From positions 1-34,909 of the forward strand of contig CAMIVY010000030.1 of NCBI GenBank assembly GCA_946402275.1: a stretch of DNA of 34,909 nucleotides. The letters run 5' to 3'. The stretch is from an uncultured Prevotella sp. Lineage in GTDB: Bacteria > Bacteroidota > Bacteroidia > Bacteroidales > Bacteroidaceae. The notes under the pieces were generated by a model. The model was not told the DNA's origin. It did not search any database and saw nothing but the letters and a program-made list of their open reading frames with translations. Shown piece after piece: positions 34,654-34,909 of this stretch (within the stretch, counting starts at the first letter, position 1; each line of letters opens with the position of its first letter). The position numbers were made by a program, and so were the translations under genes.

Positions 34654-34671
34654 GTATGATTTATCGTACTT
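34654..34671. promoter_or_regulatory. Operator O1 of hipBST
   Basis: GTATGATTTATCGTACTT, an imperfect palindrome (GTAtGA-TTTA-TCGTAC). It lies 5 bp upstream of the hipB start and covers the predicted transcription start. Confidence 0.75.
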
Positions 34672-34677
34672 TTGGTG

Positions 34678-34708
34678 CAAAGATACGAAGAAATACTGAT
34701 TCGGCAAA
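34678..34708 (-). promoter_or_regulatory. Promoter of hipBST
   Basis: On the minus strand: TTTG (34705-34708), 19-base spacer, TATCTTTG (34678-34685). It sits exactly between the two operators. Confidence 0.85.
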
Positions 34709-34714
34709 CCAAAA

Positions 34715-34732
34715 GTATGATTTTTCGTACTT
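34715..34732. promoter_or_regulatory. Operator O2 of hipBST
   Basis: GTATGATTTTTCGTACTT, identical to O1 at 17 of 18 positions and in the same orientation, 61 bp away, just upstream of the -33 box. Confidence 0.75.
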
Positions 34733-34852
34733 ACTTAATTCAATTTAACTATATTCCTTTAATCTCTTTCAACTAATTGTGCCCCAAAATACATTCCCCA
34801 CAAACTTATTTCGACGAAATATGACAATCCCCACAAGGTAGTCGTAGTCGCA

Positions 34853-34909
34853 GGGACAGGTACTTGGGTATGACGGCTGCTATACCCCAGGTGCCTGTCC
34901 CCACGGCTA
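34853..34909. repeat. REP-like palindrome at the window edge (partial)
   Basis: GGGACAGGTACTTGGGTAT (34853-34871) pairs with ATACCCCAGGTGCCTGTCCC (34882-34901) with one bulge and a few wobbles. It ends in TGCCTGTCCCCACGGCTA, shared with 33071-33088, and runs off the window. Between 34733 and 34852 there is AT-rich sequence with no gene. Confidence 0.8.

Overview
The window comes from a Bacteroidales chromosome, most likely Prevotella or a close relative. Three things support this. Promoters repeatedly match the Bacteroidetes sigma pattern TTTG-N19/20-TAnnTTTG. Many genes are typical of the phylum: PPi-dependent phosphofructokinase, a Bacteroidetes LytTR/TonB pair, and the smalltalk/HU/amidase cassette. 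Start sites often have only weak Shine-Dalgarno sequences. No rRNA, tRNA, CRISPR array, transposase or integrase was found.

Positions 1-20.5 kb are ordinary chromosome. The plus strand carries the end of rpsF, then rpsR and rplI with a strong terminator. A small lipoprotein gene follows on the minus strand, then mtaB with a family 2 glycosyltransferase, ilvC behind a structured leader with an inositol-phosphatase-like gene, and a cytidylate-kinase-like gene. From 13.7 kb back to 7.0 kb runs a six-gene minus-strand operon: a small helical protein, a PlsC-like acyltransferase, a secreted zinc amidase with an inserted golvesin-like domain, a small unknown, YgiQ, and a PP2C-like protein. A plus-strand run from 13.9 to 20.5 kb holds pfp, a GH25 lysozyme, a GH2 beta-galactosidase and a phytase-like esterase.

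Positions 20.5-25.6 kb are an accessory, replication-like module on the minus strand: a RepA-like ATPase, a TOPRIM primase-like protein, a small DNA-binding-like protein behind three 22-bp iteron-like repeats, an HU-like protein, a 33-aa smalltalk protein and a T7-lysozyme-type amidase. Between these lie a small protein gene with the collapsed remnant of a zeta-toxin-like kinase, and a strongly structured, independently promoted RNA of about 230 nt. Positions 25.7-29.9 kb hold a LytTR membrane regulator, a TonB-dependent receptor, a TPR-like periplasmic protein and a CPBP membrane protease. Direct repeats that could be the LytTR operator lie upstream of the receptor.

Positions 30-34.9 kb look like a decaying defence and toxin-antitoxin zone: an XRE protein, an AAA/DUF4143 ATPase, two remnants of one HTH regulator gene, the C-terminal stub of an Abi_2 gene, and an intact three-gene hipB-hipS-hipT operon with two nearly identical operators around its promoter. 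The window ends inside a palindromic repeat that also occurs between hipT and the Abi stub.

Short degenerate tandem repeats with a 7-nt period, and GC-rich REP-like palindromes, are scattered through the window. Several lie in frame inside coding genes.
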